Shown here one piece after another: positions 16,590 to 25,744 of a stretch of DNA of 64,000 bases (position 1 is its first letter; every line of letters starts with the position of its first letter). The notes beneath the pieces were generated by a model. That model searched no databases. It had not been told where the DNA came from and worked only from the letters and a program-made list of their open reading frames with translations. The DNA is from Nocardioides pini. GTDB lineage: Bacteria > Actinomycetota > Actinomycetes > Propionibacteriales > Nocardioidaceae. A program made the translations under genes and the position numbers. The DNA is taken from the NCBI RefSeq assembly GCF_026712185.1, contig NZ_JAPPUX010000005.1, positions 298,262-362,261 of the forward strand, in the 5' to 3' direction.

Positions 16590-17248
16590 GTCGTCAGATC
16601 GTGGTGGTGACGGCGGGACTGACCGTCCCGTCGTCCACCCGGCTGCTGGCCGACCAGCTCGCCGAGACCACCACCGCGCAGGTCACCGCCCGCGGCGAGA
16701 CCGTCGACATCGAGTTCATCGAGCTGCGCGAGGTCGCCGGTGAGCTGGCGACCTTCATGGTCACAGGCGGCATCCCGACGCCGCGGCTCACCGAGCTCCG
16801 CGAGCAGGTCGCGGCCGCCGACGGGCTCATCGTCGTGACGCCGGTCTTCAACGGCAGCTACAGCGGGCTGTTCAAGATGTTCTTCGACGCCCTCGACAAG
16901 GACTCGCTGGCCGGCACGCCCGTGCTGATCGCCGCCGCGGCCGGCAGCGCCCGGCACTCCCTGGTGCTCGACCACGCCCTGCGCCCGCTGTTCGCCTACC
17001 TGCGCGCGGTCGTCGTGCCCACCGGGATCTTCGCCGCCACCGAGGACTTCGGCAGCCACGGCCTGTCCGACCGGATCACCCGCGCCGCCGCGGAGCTGGC
17101 CACGCTCGTGCTCAGCCAGGGCGGCTACGGCGTCGGCGGGTTCGCGCCCGACCTCGCGGCGCGCCCGCGGCGTACGTCCGGCACGCAGGTCGAGGCCGAC
17201 GTGACGCCGTTCGGCGACCTGCTGCGCGGGCACAGCGGCACCGACTGA
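16586..17248 (+). CDS. NADPH-dependent FMN reductase (two-component partner)
   Basis: A 220-residue flavodoxin-like protein of the FMN_red family. It begins QIVVVTAGLTVPSSTRLLAD (phosphate-binding loop) and has IVVTPVFNGSYSGLFKMFFD, the flavin-contacting block. It supplies FMNH2 to the monooxygenase upstream, with which it overlaps by 4 bases. This resembles the CE1759-like group seen next to LLM enzymes in actinobacteria. A C-rich palindromic stretch after the stop (CCCGCCCCGGCGGG) may be a terminator. Confidence 0.88.
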   Translation: MSRQIVVVTAGLTVPSSTRLLADQLAETTTAQVTARGETVDIEFIELREVAGELATFMVTGGIPTPRLTELREQVAAADGLIVVTPVFNGSYSGLFKMFFDALDKDSLAGTPVLIAAAAGSARHSLVLDHALRPLFAYLRAVVVPTGIFAATEDFGSHGLSDRITRAAAELATLVLSQGGYGVGGFAPDLAARPRRTSGTQVEADVTPFGDLLRGHSGTD

Positions 17249-17332
17249 CCCGGCCCGCCCCGGCGGGTGTGCTGGGGAGGGCGCGGGCGTGGTTGCGTCG
17301 GGACGACCGTCTCGCCCGACCAGGAGGCAACC

Positions 17333-17692
17333 GTGAACGACATCGTGTGGAGCTACCGCGACAGCACGTGGAGCGAGGACCACGACCTCGTCGGCTACGA
17401 CGTGGAGGCCCGGGGCGGCAGCATCGGCAAGGTCCACGAGGCCAGCACCGAGGCGGCCGCCCAGTGGCTCGTGGTGGACACCGGCTTCTGGATCTTCGGT
17501 AAAAAGAGGGTGATCCCCGCCGGCGTGGTCGACGGCATCGACCACGAGGGTCGCCGGGTCATCATCAGCATGAGCCAGGACCAGGTGAAGGCCGCGCCCG
17601 ACTACGACGACGCCGCGTGGGCGAGCGAGGACGCGCGGGTCAAGCACGCGGAGTACTACGCGCAGTACGCCGACCGGGACCGCCCGGCCTGA
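17333..17692 (+). CDS. PRC-barrel domain protein
   Basis: A 119-residue protein starting at the GTG with AGGAGG 5-6 bases upstream. The N-terminal 80 residues form a PRC barrel (DLVGYDVEARGGSIGKVHEA, then WLVVDTGFWIFGKKRVIPAG). The tail is acidic and aromatic (DYDDAAWASEDARVKHAEYY). PRC-barrel proteins of this type are common stress-associated small proteins in actinobacteria; binding partners are unknown. The longer reading from 17267 includes an unlikely leader. Confidence 0.8.
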   Translation: MNDIVWSYRDSTWSEDHDLVGYDVEARGGSIGKVHEASTEAAAQWLVVDTGFWIFGKKRVIPAGVVDGIDHEGRRVIISMSQDQVKAAPDYDDAAWASEDARVKHAEYYAQYADRDRPA

Positions 17693-17821
17693 GCCCTCCG
17701 GCGCGGGGCGCCCCTCTCCACGTCGGGTCCACGCGGCTCTGGGACGCCGCCCGGGCGCGGACCGCGTCGTCGTCCCGTTCCCGGCTCCCGTGTCGCTCCC
17801 GGGTGGTTTGATGGCCGCGCC

Positions 17822-19120
17822 ATGACCCGATGGAGCGCCAGCCAGGTGACCGAGGTCGCGCCTGACGCGTCCTCGATGGCGGCCGCGCGCAAGCTCGCGG
17901 TGCCCGGGCCGTGGCGCGAGACCGGCTGCAGCGACGTGCTCGTGTGGGGCCAGTGCCAGGGCAGCGGCAAGACGCCCTACCAGGTGAGCGTCGACCTCGT
18001 CGGTCCGGCCTACCGGTGCTCGTGCCCGAGCCGGAAGTTCCCTTGCAAGCACGCCCTCGCCCTGCTGGTGCTGTGGTCCGAGGGCGTCATCGACGAGTCC
18101 GGCCGGATCGCGGCGTTCGCCGACGAGTGGGCCACCCAGCGCGCCGAGCGGGCAGCGACGCCCGCCCGCGGGGCCACCGGCAGGGCCCCGGACCCGGCCG
18201 CCCGGGCCAAGCGCCTCGAGCAGCGGCTGGCCCGGATGGACGCCGGTGTCGAGGACTTCCGGCTCTGGCTCGCCGACCTCGTCCGCGGCGGTCTCGCCGC
18301 CGCCCGCACCCAGCCCTACTCCTACTGGGACACCGCGGCCGCGCGTCTCGTCGACGCGCAGCTGCCCGCGCTGGCCGAGCGGGTCCGGGAGGCCGGGTCG
18401 CAGGTCCACGCGCGCCGCGAGTGGGCGGCGTACCTGCTCTCGGAGGTGGGGCGCTGGTGGACCATCTCCAGCGTGTGGCAGGCGCGGGAGCGCCTCGACG
18501 ACGTCGACCTCGCCGAGGTCCGCGTCGCCGTGGGGTGGGCCCAGTCCAGCGAGGAGGTGCGCGACGACGACGTGCGTCCCGGGCCGTGGACCGTCCTCGG
18601 TGCCGTCCGCACCGACGACGGGAAGCTCCAGCAGCAGCGCACGTGGCTGGCGCACGACGACGGCGAGGTCGTCGCCGTGCTCGACTTCGCCGGCTACGGC
18701 CAGGCGCTCGCCGTCCCCCAGCTCAGCGGCGCGCGGCTCGACGTCGACGTCGCCCGCTACCCCGGGGCCGCACCGCGGCGGGCCCTGTTCCGCGACCCGC
18801 CCACCGGTGCCGAGCCGGTCACCGCCCTCCCGGGCCGCACCAGCCTGGCCGAGGTGCACGCCGAGGCCGCGCGGCTGCTGGGCCGGACGCCGTGGCGCGA
18901 GCGCCTCCCGGCCCCGCTGGCGGACGTGCGCCTCGTCCCCGACGGGAGCCAGTGGCGGGTCAGCGACGCCACGGGGTCGCTGCCGCTGGCGGACGGGTCG
19001 CCGGTCTGGACCCTGCTCGCGGTCAGCGGCGGGGAGCCCGTGGACGTCTTCGGCGAGGTGGAGGCCGGCACGTTCCGACCGCTCGCGGTGTGGCTGGACG
19101 ACCAGGTGGTGGGCCTGTGA
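17822..19120 (+). CDS. SWIM zinc-finger protein, first gene of the MoxR/VWA operon
   Basis: A 432-residue protein. The SWIM motif (CxCxnCxH) is CSCPSRKFPCKH with Cys66, Cys68, Cys75 and His77; it binds zinc and can contact DNA or protein. The N-terminus (SASQVTEVAPDASSMAAARK) is the usual leader of this family. The rest is a long helical and beta region with no enzyme motif. The next gene (DUF5691) starts in a 4-base overlap, and three more follow with little or no gap. The conserved order SWIM, DUF5691, AAA+, DUF5682, VWA in actinobacteria implies one complex or pathway. Confidence 0.88.
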   Translation: MTRWSASQVTEVAPDASSMAAARKLAVPGPWRETGCSDVLVWGQCQGSGKTPYQVSVDLVGPAYRCSCPSRKFPCKHALALLVLWSEGVIDESGRIAAFADEWATQRAERAATPARGATGRAPDPAARAKRLEQRLARMDAGVEDFRLWLADLVRGGLAAARTQPYSYWDTAAARLVDAQLPALAERVREAGSQVHARREWAAYLLSEVGRWWTISSVWQARERLDDVDLAEVRVAVGWAQSSEEVRDDDVRPGPWTVLGAVRTDDGKLQQQRTWLAHDDGEVVAVLDFAGYGQALAVPQLSGARLDVDVARYPGAAPRRALFRDPPTGAEPVTALPGRTSLAEVHAEAARLLGRTPWRERLPAPLADVRLVPDGSQWRVSDATGSLPLADGSPVWTLLAVSGGEPVDVFGEVEAGTFRPLAVWLDDQVVGL

Positions 19121-20610
19121 GCAGCGTCGACCAGTGGCTGGCGGACGTCGCCACCTCCGCCCTCGTGGGCAGCGCCCGGCGCGAGCCGCCGCCCGCTCCT
19201 GACGTCCTCGCCCTCGACGCGGCCGACGAGCCCGCCGAGCACCGGCTGCTCGCCAGCGCCGCGGTCGCGGACGCCCTCACCCGGGCCGGCGCGACGCTCC
19301 CGCCGCCCAGCGACGCGGTCCTGGCCGCGGCCGCGGAGGTCCGCCCTCCGACGGGCGACCGGGCCACCCAGCTGCTCACCCTGCTGCTGACGCAGTCACC
19401 CGTCTCCCGCCAGGCACGCGACGAGCTGGTCGTGGAGTGGCTCCGGCTCGCCGACGAGGCAGGCCTGCGCGTGCCGTGGCACCTGCTGCCCGTGCTGCTC
19501 GACTTCGCTGCCGGCCGGCGGGCGGTGGCCGAGGCGCTCGGCGCCCAGCTCGGCGAGCGAGGACGCTGGCTGGTCGGCCTCAACGAGGCCTGGTCGGACC
19601 TCCTCGGCGACGACGCCGCCGAGCCGGGGAGCGCGGTCGAGCTCGACTGGGTCGAGGCGTGGCCGACGATGTCGAGCGCCGAGGCCGTGACGGCGTTCGC
19701 CCTCGGCCGGCGGGCCGACCCGGCCGCGGCCCGCGACCTCCTCGAGGCCCAGTGGTCGACCGTGTCGGCCAAGCTGCGGGCCGACGCGGTCCGGGCCCTC
19801 GGCCCGGGCCTCTCGGCAGCCGACGAGCCGCTGCTCGAGCGGGCCCTCGACGACCGGGCCAAGTCCGTCCGGGAGGCGGCCGCCGCGATGCTCGACCGCC
19901 TGCCGGGGAGCGCACGCGCCGCCCGGATGGCCGACCGGCTGCGGCGGCTGGTGCAGGTCAGGGGGACGCTCGTGCGCCACCTCGAGGTCGACGTGCCCGA
20001 CACCCCCGACGAGGCGGCGGTGCGCGACGGGCTGACCGCACCGGCCAGGGGCGTGGCCCTCGCGCCCACCGTGTGGCTGTCGCAGGTGGTGCGCGCGGCC
20101 CCGCTCTCCACGTGGACCGACATCACCGGCCGCAGCCCCGCCGCGACGCTCAAGATGGTGCGCGACGCCGACGTGCTGGGGTGGATCACCGAGGCCGTCC
20201 TCGACCGCCGCGACACCGACTGGGCCGTGGCGTGCGTCGACCACGGCATCCCCGACCAGCGGCTCCTGTGGCTGCTGCCCGAGGAGCGGCGGGCCCGGCT
20301 GCTGACCGACTGGGTCACGGGCTCCACGGCGGGCCGCGACCTGCGCGGCCTGCTGACGCAGGCTCCGCGGCCCTGGCCCGACGACCTCGGCCGCGCCGTG
20401 CTCACGCGCATCCAGGGGGAGAAGGCCGACGCGTCACTCGGCCACGCGGCCGCCCCGCTCCTCCCGGTCGCGCTGGGCCCGCGGCTCGCGCCCGAGATCA
20501 ACGCCGCCCTCTCCCGGCTGCCCGAGGACGCCGGCCACCTGCGCCGGGCCCTCACCGAGACCCTGCAGCTCCACGCGTTCCGCACATCCCTGACGGAGGC
20601 CTTCCGATGA
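19117..20610 (+). CDS. DUF5691 family protein
   Basis: A 497-residue protein starting at the GTG that overlaps the SWIM stop. It is Ala/Leu/Arg-rich and reads as a helical repeat (HEAT-like) scaffold: RDLLEAQWSTVSAKLRADAV, then AADEPLLERALDDRAKSVRE, and a conserved ARMADRLRRLVQVRG stretch. The family is named but has no known activity. It overlaps the MoxR gene by 4 bases (ATGA). I infer a protein-binding scaffold for the ATPase, based on position and fold impression only. Confidence 0.8.
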   Translation: MSSVDQWLADVATSALVGSARREPPPAPDVLALDAADEPAEHRLLASAAVADALTRAGATLPPPSDAVLAAAAEVRPPTGDRATQLLTLLLTQSPVSRQARDELVVEWLRLADEAGLRVPWHLLPVLLDFAAGRRAVAEALGAQLGERGRWLVGLNEAWSDLLGDDAAEPGSAVELDWVEAWPTMSSAEAVTAFALGRRADPAAARDLLEAQWSTVSAKLRADAVRALGPGLSAADEPLLERALDDRAKSVREAAAAMLDRLPGSARAARMADRLRRLVQVRGTLVRHLEVDVPDTPDEAAVRDGLTAPARGVALAPTVWLSQVVRAAPLSTWTDITGRSPAATLKMVRDADVLGWITEAVLDRRDTDWAVACVDHGIPDQRLLWLLPEERRARLLTDWVTGSTAGRDLRGLLTQAPRPWPDDLGRAVLTRIQGEKADASLGHAAAPLLPVALGPRLAPEINAALSRLPEDAGHLRRALTETLQLHAFRTSLTEAFR

Positions 20611-21704
20611 CCACCACGCAGCCACTGCCCGACGTGCTCCGCCAGCACGCCGAGGACGCCTACGCAGACGAGCTGGCGGCGCTGGCCGCCGTCGACGACC
20701 GGCCGCGGCCGCCCTCGTGGCACCTCTCGCCCTGGGCGGTGTCGACGTACGTCCTCGGTGGCGAGCTGCCCGACGGCACCCGGATCACGCCGAAGTACCT
20801 CGGCCAGCGGCGCCTGGTCGAGGTGGCGATCTCGTCGCTGGCCACCGACCGGGCCCTGCTGCTCCTCGGCGTGCCCGGCACCGCCAAGTCGTGGCTCGGG
20901 GAGCACCTGGCCGCCGCGATCAGCGGGCGCTCGACGCTGGTCGTGCAGGGCACGGCCGGCACGCAGGAGGAGGCGCTGCGCTACGGCTGGAACTACGCGC
21001 GGCTGCTCGCCGAGGGCCCGTCCCGCGACGCGCTCGTCGCCGGCCCGGTCATGCGCGCCATGGAGACCGGCGCGATCGCGCGGGTCGAGGAGCTCACCCG
21101 CATCCCCTCCGACGTGCAGGACTCGCTGATCAGCATCCTCTCCGAGAAGACGCTGCCGGTGCCCGAGCTCGACGAGGAGGTCCAGGCGAGGCCGGGGTTC
21201 AACCTCATCGCGACCGCGAACAGCCGCGACAAGGGCGTCAACGACCTGTCGTCGGCGCTGCGCCGACGCTTCAACACCGTGGTGCTGCCGCTGCCCGATT
21301 CGCTGGAGCAGGAGGTCGAGATCGTCCGCAGCCGGGTGACTGCGCTCGGCGCCTCCCTGGAGCTCCCGGCCGACCCGGCCTCCCTCTCCGAGATCCAGCG
21401 GGTCGTCACCGTGATGCGCGAGCTCCGCAGCGGCGTCACCACCGACCAGCGCACGACCATCAAGTCGCCGAGCGCGACGCTGTCCACCGCCGAGGCGATC
21501 TCGGTGATGACCAACGGGCTCGCGCTCGCGGCACACTTCGGCGACGGCACGGTGCGGGCCGAGGACGTCGCCGGCGGCCTGGTCGGCGCCGTCGTCAAGG
21601 ACCCCGTGCAGGACCGGCTCGTGTGGCAGGAGTACCTCGAGACGGTCATGCGCAACCGCAAGGAGTGGAGCGACCTCTATCGCGCGTGCCGGGACCTGGG
21701 CTGA
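20607..21704 (+). CDS. MoxR-like AAA+ ATPase
   Basis: A 365-residue AAA+ ATPase of the MoxR/dynein-related type. Walker A is GVPGTAKS (88-95), slightly altered from GxxGxGKT. Walker B and the following region lie in AIARVEELTRIPSDVQDSLI, and the sensor/arginine region is TANSRDKGVNDLSSALRRRF. MoxR ATPases work as chaperones or metal-insertion machines with a VWA protein; the VWA gene is three places downstream. In the same operon with SWIM and DUF5691 upstream and DUF5682 downstream. Confidence 0.92.
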   Translation: MTTTQPLPDVLRQHAEDAYADELAALAAVDDRPRPPSWHLSPWAVSTYVLGGELPDGTRITPKYLGQRRLVEVAISSLATDRALLLLGVPGTAKSWLGEHLAAAISGRSTLVVQGTAGTQEEALRYGWNYARLLAEGPSRDALVAGPVMRAMETGAIARVEELTRIPSDVQDSLISILSEKTLPVPELDEEVQARPGFNLIATANSRDKGVNDLSSALRRRFNTVVLPLPDSLEQEVEIVRSRVTALGASLELPADPASLSEIQRVVTVMRELRSGVTTDQRTTIKSPSATLSTAEAISVMTNGLALAAHFGDGTVRAEDVAGGLVGAVVKDPVQDRLVWQEYLETVMRNRKEWSDLYRACRDLG

Positions 21705-21714
21705 GCCGCCGCCC

Positions 21715-24030
21715 ATGCCAGTCGACGTCTACGGCGTACGCCACCACGGCCCCGGTTCCGCCCGGGCCGTGCGGGCCGCGCTCGAGGAGCAGCCGCCCGA
21801 CCTCGTGCTGGTCGAGGGCTGCCCGGAGCTCGACACCATCGTCGACCTGCTGGGCGAGGTCGACATGGTGCCCCCGGTCGCCGGCCTGGTCTACGCCGTC
21901 GAGGAGCCCCGGCAGGCGACGTTCTACCCGCTCGCCCACTTCTCGCCGGAGTGGGTCGCGGCGCGCTGGGCGCTCGCCCACGGCGTGCCCGTCCGCTTCC
22001 TCGACCTCCCCGCGACCCACTCCTTCGCCCTGGCGCAGCAGGAGGCGGAGGCCCCCCGGCCCGGCGAGCCCGACGACGGTGACGACCCCGACCCCGCGCC
22101 CGAGCCACCGGTCCCGGTCGAGCGCCTCGACCCGATCGGCACCCTCGCCGCGACGGCCGGCTACAACGACGCGGAGCGCTGGTGGGAGGACGCCGTCGAG
22201 CAGCGGCACGGGTCGCCGGCCGAACGCTTCGCCGCGATCCGGGAGGCGATGGCCGCCGTCCGGTCCGCCGACGCCCGTCCCGCGGACGACCCGGAGGTGC
22301 GCAGCAACGCCCGCCGCGAGCAGTGGATGCGCCGGGTGCTGCGGGCGGAGGTCAAGGCGGCGCCCGAGGCGCGCATCGCGGTGGTGTGCGGCGCCTGGCA
22401 CGCCCCGGCACTGGTGCCCGCCGACTTCCCGCCGGCCAGCCGCGACACGGACCTGATCACCAAGCTGCCGAAGACCAAGGTCGCGGCGGCGTGGACGCCC
22501 TGGACGGCCGCCCGGCTCAGCTACGCGTCCGGCTACGGCGCCGGAGTCAGCGCCCCGGGGTGGTACCAGCACCTCTTCGACCACCTGAGCCTCCCCGACC
22601 CCGACCCGCGCGACCTCGCCGCGTCGTGGCTGGTCCGGGTCGCCCGCACCCTGCGCGAGGAGCGCCTCGACGCCTCGACGGCGTCCGTGGTGGAGGCCGC
22701 GCGCCTCGCCGAGACCCTCGCCACCGTCCGCGGCCGGCCGTCGGTCGGCCTCAGCGAGCTCGACGACGCCGCCGAGACGGTGCTCTGCGAGGGGTCCCGG
22801 CTGCCGCTCGACCTGGTCCACCGGCGCCTCGTGGTGGGCGAGGAGCTCGGCTCGGTGCCCGCGTCGGCCCCGGTGGTCCCGCTCGCCGCCGACCTCACCC
22901 GTCAGCAGCGCTCGCTCCGGTTCAGGCCGACGGCGTCCGCCCAGCAGGTCGACCTCGACCTGCGACGCGAGGGCCAGCTCGCCCGGTCGGTGCTGCTCCA
23001 CCGCCTCCAGCTCCTCGGGGTGCCGTGGGGGGAGGAGGCGGACGCCGGACGCACGACCGGCACGTTCAAGGAGAGCTGGACGCTGGAGTGGCGCCCCGAG
23101 CTGGCGGTCGACCTCGTCGAGGCGAGCATCTGGGGCACCACCGTCGCCGCCGCGGCGGCTGCCCGGGCCGCGGACCGCGCCGCGCGGTCCGCCGACCTGG
23201 CCGAGCTCGCCGCGCTGGTCAGCACCTGCCTCACCGCCGACCTGCCCGACGGCATCGAGTCGGTCCTCGACGCCCTCGACGCCCGCGCGGCGGTCCAGCA
23301 CGACGTACCCGCCCTCCTCGCCACGGTCGAGCCGCTCGCTCGCACGTGCCGCTACGGCGACGTGCGGGGCGTCGACACCGGGCGGGTGCGCACGGTGCTG
23401 GGCGCCACCGTCGTCCGCGCCTGCGTCGGCCTCCCGATGGCGTGCGCGAGCCTCGACGAGGAGGCCGCGGACGAGATGGTGACCGCGATCGCCTCCGCCC
23501 AGCGCGGCCTCGCCCTGCTCGCCGACGAGGAGCTCGACGCCGCTTGGACGGAGGCGCTCGAGGCGGTGTCCGCGCCCGACCACGTGGCCGGCGGCGTCGC
23601 CGGGCGAGCGACCCGCATCCTGCTCGACGCCGGACGGATCGACGCCGACACCACCGCCCACCGGATGGGTCGCCGCCTGTCCCTCGCCGCGTCGGCGCCG
23701 CAGGCCGCTGCCTGGCTCGCGGGGTTCCTCGCGGGCGACGCGGTGCTGCTCGTCCACGACGCGACGCTCCTCGGGCTGGTCGACACGTGGGTGAGCGGGC
23801 TCGACGAGGGCGAGTTCGAGGACCTCCTCCCGCTCGTGCGGCGCACGTTCGCCGAGTTCAGCGCCGCCGAGCGCCGCACCATCGGCGAGCAGCTCTCCCG
23901 GCTCGGTCGGCCGGGCACCGCCGCGGCGCCCGTGGACAGCGGCATCGACCTCGAGCAGGCCCGACCGGCCGTGCAGGCCGTGGCCCGGTTCGTCGGCTGG
24001 AAGGTGGTGGCCCGTGACGGAGCAGCCTGA
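21715..24030 (+). CDS. DUF5682 family protein
   Basis: A 771-residue protein, the largest of the operon. The N-terminal motif YGVRHHGPGSARAVRAAL followed by PDLVLVEGCPELD is diagnostic; the HHG and VEG pieces resemble metal or catalytic residues of ChaN/TraB/EreA-like folds, so an enzymatic N-terminal domain is possible (inference). A second conserved block is RIAVVCGAWHAPAL, and the remaining 500 residues are helical. It begins 10 bases after the MoxR stop and overlaps the VWA start by 17 bases. Function unknown; the best guess is the effector or substrate-handling part of the MoxR/VWA machine. Confidence 0.85.
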   Translation: MPVDVYGVRHHGPGSARAVRAALEEQPPDLVLVEGCPELDTIVDLLGEVDMVPPVAGLVYAVEEPRQATFYPLAHFSPEWVAARWALAHGVPVRFLDLPATHSFALAQQEAEAPRPGEPDDGDDPDPAPEPPVPVERLDPIGTLAATAGYNDAERWWEDAVEQRHGSPAERFAAIREAMAAVRSADARPADDPEVRSNARREQWMRRVLRAEVKAAPEARIAVVCGAWHAPALVPADFPPASRDTDLITKLPKTKVAAAWTPWTAARLSYASGYGAGVSAPGWYQHLFDHLSLPDPDPRDLAASWLVRVARTLREERLDASTASVVEAARLAETLATVRGRPSVGLSELDDAAETVLCEGSRLPLDLVHRRLVVGEELGSVPASAPVVPLAADLTRQQRSLRFRPTASAQQVDLDLRREGQLARSVLLHRLQLLGVPWGEEADAGRTTGTFKESWTLEWRPELAVDLVEASIWGTTVAAAAAARAADRAARSADLAELAALVSTCLTADLPDGIESVLDALDARAAVQHDVPALLATVEPLARTCRYGDVRGVDTGRVRTVLGATVVRACVGLPMACASLDEEAADEMVTAIASAQRGLALLADEELDAAWTEALEAVSAPDHVAGGVAGRATRILLDAGRIDADTTAHRMGRRLSLAASAPQAAAWLAGFLAGDAVLLVHDATLLGLVDTWVSGLDEGEFEDLLPLVRRTFAEFSAAERRTIGEQLSRLGRPGTAAAPVDSGIDLEQARPAVQAVARFVGWKVVARDGAA

Positions 24031-25204
24031 GAGCCGCGACCGGCTCACCCGCTGGCGGCTGATCCTCGGCGGGAAGGAGGCCGACGGCCTCACCGGTGAC
24101 GACGGGCAGGGCATCGCTCTGACCGAGGAGGACGGCCGTCGTGACGACGCCCTGTCCGCGCTGTACGACGGCCAGCGCCGGGCCGGCCTCGGCGGGTCCT
24201 CGCCGCGGGTCGCGCGCTGGCTCGGCGACATCCGCACCTACTTCCCGTCCTCGGTCGTGCAGGTCATGCAGGGTGACGCGATGGAGCGGCTCGGGCTGCG
24301 GCAGATGCTGCTCGAGCCCGAGATGATGCGCGCCGTCCAGCCCGACGTCGGCCTGGTCAGCACCCTGATCGGGCTCGGCCGGGTGATCCCCGAGCACTCG
24401 CGCGAGACGGCCCGCGCCGTCGTCCGCCAGGTCACCGACGAGCTCGAGGAGCGGCTGCGGCAGCGCACCGTCCAGGCCGTCTCGGGAGCCCTGGACCGGT
24501 CGGCCCGGACCCGCCGCCCCCGGATGCGCGACGTCGACTGGCGGCGCACGGTCGCCGCCAACCTCAAGCACTACCTCCCCGAGCACCGCACCGTCGTGCC
24601 CGAGCGGCTCGTCGGCTACGCCCGCAGGTCCACGCAGGTCGAGCGCGAGATCATCCTCTGCATCGACCAGTCCGGCTCGATGGCGGAGTCGATCGTCCAC
24701 AGCTCGGTCTTCGGCGCCGTGCTGGCCTCGATCAGGTCGGTGAGCACCCGGATGGTCGTCTTCGACACCGAGGTGGTCGACCTGACCGACGAGATCGACG
24801 ACCCGGTCGACGTGCTCTTCGGGGTCCAGCTCGGCGGCGGCACCGACATCAACCGCGCGCTGGCCTACTGCCAGGGCCGGATCACCCGGCCCGAGGACAC
24901 CGTGCTGGTCCTCATCAGCGACCTCTACGAGGGCGGCATCGCCGAGGAGATGATCCGGCGCGCGAGCGACGTGGTCGGCTCGGGGGCCACGATGATCGCC
25001 CTGCTCGCGCTGAGCGACTCCGGCCAGCCGTCCTTCGACGCCGACCACGCCGCGGCCCTCGCCGAGATCGGCGTGCCGTCCTTCGCGTGCACCCCCGACC
25101 TCTTCCCCGACCTCATGGCCGCCGCCATCGAGAAGCGCGACATCGGGGAGTGGGCGGCCGCCAACGACGTGGTCACCACCCACGAGACGACCAAGCCCGT
25201 CTGA
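24014..25204 (+). CDS. VWA domain protein, partner of the MoxR ATPase
   Basis: A 396-residue protein whose C-terminal half is a von Willebrand A domain with a complete metal site (MIDAS): DQSGSM at 218-223, GGGTDI near 276 and LISDLYEGG near 300. The N-terminal half is helical (MLLEPEMMRAVQPDVGLVST) and probably binds partners. VWA proteins pair with MoxR ATPases and are remodelled by them. The GTG start lies inside the DUF5682 gene (17-base overlap). It closes the five-gene operon. Confidence 0.9.
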   Translation: MTEQPESRDRLTRWRLILGGKEADGLTGDDGQGIALTEEDGRRDDALSALYDGQRRAGLGGSSPRVARWLGDIRTYFPSSVVQVMQGDAMERLGLRQMLLEPEMMRAVQPDVGLVSTLIGLGRVIPEHSRETARAVVRQVTDELEERLRQRTVQAVSGALDRSARTRRPRMRDVDWRRTVAANLKHYLPEHRTVVPERLVGYARRSTQVEREIILCIDQSGSMAESIVHSSVFGAVLASIRSVSTRMVVFDTEVVDLTDEIDDPVDVLFGVQLGGGTDINRALAYCQGRITRPEDTVLVLISDLYEGGIAEEMIRRASDVVGSGATMIALLALSDSGQPSFDADHAAALAEIGVPSFACTPDLFPDLMAAAIEKRDIGEWAAANDVVTTHETTKPV

Positions 25205-25256
25205 GCTCGTACGGCGATGTGCTGGCAGCACCGACCACGCAGAGCACACTGACCGC

Positions 25257-25586
25257 AGGCGCACCCTGACGCGTCGCCTCGCCCCCCACCCCCGCACGTC
25301 GTGGCTCACCTTCGGCGCAGCGGCGGCGGTGGCGTTGACGCTCGCGATGGCAGTGGTGCTGCTCAACGGCGGTGGCCGGCTGGTGGTCGTCGCGACCGCC
25401 TCCACCTGGTTCGTGCTGGTCGTCGTCCTGGGTGCCTGCCTCGATGCGATCCTGGTGCCGTTCAACCCCGACGTACGGCGTCAGGCCGGGCACGCAGCCG
25501 GGTGGACCGGTGCCTTCAACGGCGGTGGGCACGGCGGGCACGTCGGTGGACACGGCAGCCACGGTGACGGCGCAGGCTCCTGCTGA
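25257..25586 (+). CDS. Small membrane protein with a Gly/His-rich tail, start codon unclear
   Basis: The frame ending at TGA 25584-25586 encodes two membrane helices (AAAAVALTLAMAVVLL and STWFVLVVVLGACLDAIL), then NPDVRRQAGHAAGW and a tail GGGHGGHVGGHGSHGDGAGSC that could bind metal. A GTG at 25329 would start inside the first helix. Better support lies upstream: CACACT at 25245-25250, 6 bases, then AGG at 25257 where the window's leaderless pattern expects ATG or GTG, followed by RTLTRRLAPHPRTSWLTFGA, a good membrane-protein N-terminus. The start may be mutated or misread. The protein is not recognised. Confidence 0.5.
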   Translation, partial: RRTLTRRLAPHPRTSWLTFGAAAAVALTLAMAVVLLNGGGRLVVVATASTWFVLVVVLGACLDAILVPFNPDVRRQAGHAAGWTGAFNGGGHGGHVGGHGSHGDGAGSC

Positions 25587-25609
25587 GCCGACCCCAGGTC
25601 GCGCGCCTC

Positions 25610-25738
25610 GAGGGTGGCGGCAGATTGCGTGTGCGCCCGGCCCGGGTCTGCGATGTGCCGCCACCTTTCGTCGTACGTCGTGGAGGGTGGCGGCAGATTG
25701 CGTCTGGGCCCGGCCCGGGCGTGCGATGTGCCGCCACC
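25610..25738. repeat. Two tandem 56-base palindromic elements
   Basis: Copies at 25610-25665 and 25683-25738 are nearly identical. Each begins GGTGGCGGCAGATTGC and ends with GCGATGTGCCGCCACC, imperfect reverse complements, around a GCCCGGCCCGGG core. They are separated by 17 bases. They sit between the convergent small membrane gene and the HIT gene, so they may act as a two-way terminator. Confidence 0.7.
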
Positions 25739-25744
25739 CTGACG

